Part shown: one piece after another, positions 5,368 to 5,732 of the stretch | How positions within the stretch are numbered: position 1 is the stretch's first letter | Layout of the letters: each line of letters begins with the position of its first letter | NCBI GenBank assembly: GCA_003451715.1 | Contig: DMJN01000069.1 | Location: 1 to 5,732 of the forward strand | Reading direction: 5' to 3' | Origin: Gammaproteobacteria bacterium | Lineage (GTDB): Bacteria; Pseudomonadota; Gammaproteobacteria; Pseudomonadales; Pseudohongiellaceae | Length of the DNA: 5,732 nucleotides | Made by a program: the position numbers and the translations under genes | Notes under the pieces: model-generated | What the model saw: only the letters and a program-made list of their open reading frames with translations | Databases searched by the model: none | Told to the model about the DNA's origin: nothing

Positions 5368-5732
5368 GTGACAATACTTTCTGACAAGACAGTGCTTATA
5401 ATGGGTCTCGGATTAATCGGGGGCAGTGTTGCGCGCGGCCTGAAGCGGGCCAATCCAGATCAGATTATCGCCGCCGTGGATACTGACACAGAGGCATTGG
5501 CAGAGGCCAGAGCGCAGGCCGTGATTGATCGTAGTGGTACCCTGTCCGAACTGGCCGCTGCGGCGGATATTATCATACTGGCTCTTCCACCAGTAACTAC
5601 CGTGGCGATGATCCCCGAAATCGCTGCCTGTGTGGGGCAAGACGCCGTCGTTACCGATGTGGCGAGTGTGAAGTCGGCCATACTGGAGAGGGTCAATAAG
5701 CTGGAGCCTGAATTCGTGGCCCGCTTTGTACC
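5368..5732 (+). CDS. tyrA: Prephenate dehydrogenase, N-terminal part (cut by window edge)
   Basis: NAD-dependent oxidative decarboxylation of prephenate to 4-hydroxyphenylpyruvate, the tyrosine branch. 121 codons are visible. A Rossmann fold opens with VLIMGLGLIGGSVARGL (Gly13, Gly15, Gly18). The second strand ends AAVDTD with Asp38, an acidic residue expected to favour NAD over NADP. DIIILALPP (67-75) and the family motif TDVASVK (96-102) follow. The frame runs off the end just where 'P-x-HPIAG' would be expected. The start is GTG at 5368: an in-frame TAG at 5359-5361 blocks extension, and the ATG at 5401 would delete the first beta strand. The Shine-Dalgarno is poor (an A-rich stretch), which suggests coupling to pheA 17 bases upstream. 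There is no N-terminal chorismate mutase domain of the E. coli TyrA kind. Fusion to AroA downstream, as in Pseudomonas, cannot be seen. Cyclohexadienyl (arogenate-using) activity is possible. Confidence 0.93.
   Translation, partial: MTILSDKTVLIMGLGLIGGSVARGLKRANPDQIIAAVDTDTEALAEARAQAVIDRSGTLSELAAAADIIILALPPVTTVAMIPEIAACVGQDAVVTDVASVKSAILERVNKLEPEFVARFV

Overview
The window looks like ordinary chromosomal core from a gammaproteobacterium related to the Pseudomonas/Cellvibrio side of the class. This is inferred from protein character: a GyrA with Thr83, a prephenate dehydratase that reads like the C-terminal part of a gammaproteobacterial P-protein, and an mtaD-like deaminase divergent from gyrA. 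From memory, P. aeruginosa has the same neighbourhood (mtaD, mtnA, then gyrA-serC-pheA-hisC-tyrA/aroA). No mobile element, CRISPR array, rRNA or tRNA gene was found.

Layout. (1) Bases 1-1280, minus strand: an amidohydrolase of the MtaD/TRZ-ATZ family, complete at its N-terminus (TTG start) and cut by the left edge near its C-terminus. (2) Bases 1281-1866: a divergent intergenic region. It holds a TATAAT and a GC-rich dyad leader for mtaD, at least two promoter-like elements reading toward gyrA, and a 48/48/47-base triple tandem repeat whose last copy is the gyrA ribosome-binding site and start codon. (3) Bases 1867-4443, plus: full-length gyrA. (4) Bases 4444-4522: a short gap with two mutually exclusive hairpins. 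(5) Bases 4523-5350, plus: prephenate dehydratase (TTG start) without the usual N-terminal chorismate mutase domain. (6) From 5368 to the right edge, plus: the N-terminal part of TyrA, prephenate dehydrogenase (GTG start).

How the genes relate. GyrA is the breakage-reunion subunit of DNA gyrase. The pheA and tyrA products take the same precursor, prephenate, toward phenylalanine and tyrosine respectively, and the two genes are 17 bases apart and probably co-transcribed. The mtaD product deaminates methylthioadenosine and/or S-adenosylhomocysteine, by-products of SAM use.

The two most interesting points are these. First, the gyrA translation-initiation region has been tandemly triplicated, leaving two extra Shine-Dalgarno/ATG modules and a 26-codon upstream ORF whose stop codon overlaps the gyrA Shine-Dalgarno. 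Second, the aromatic block is compacted: serC, the chorismate mutase domain of PheA and hisC are all absent from where related genomes carry them, so chorismate mutase must come from another locus. I see no convincing evidence of a wholly new multi-gene system here.
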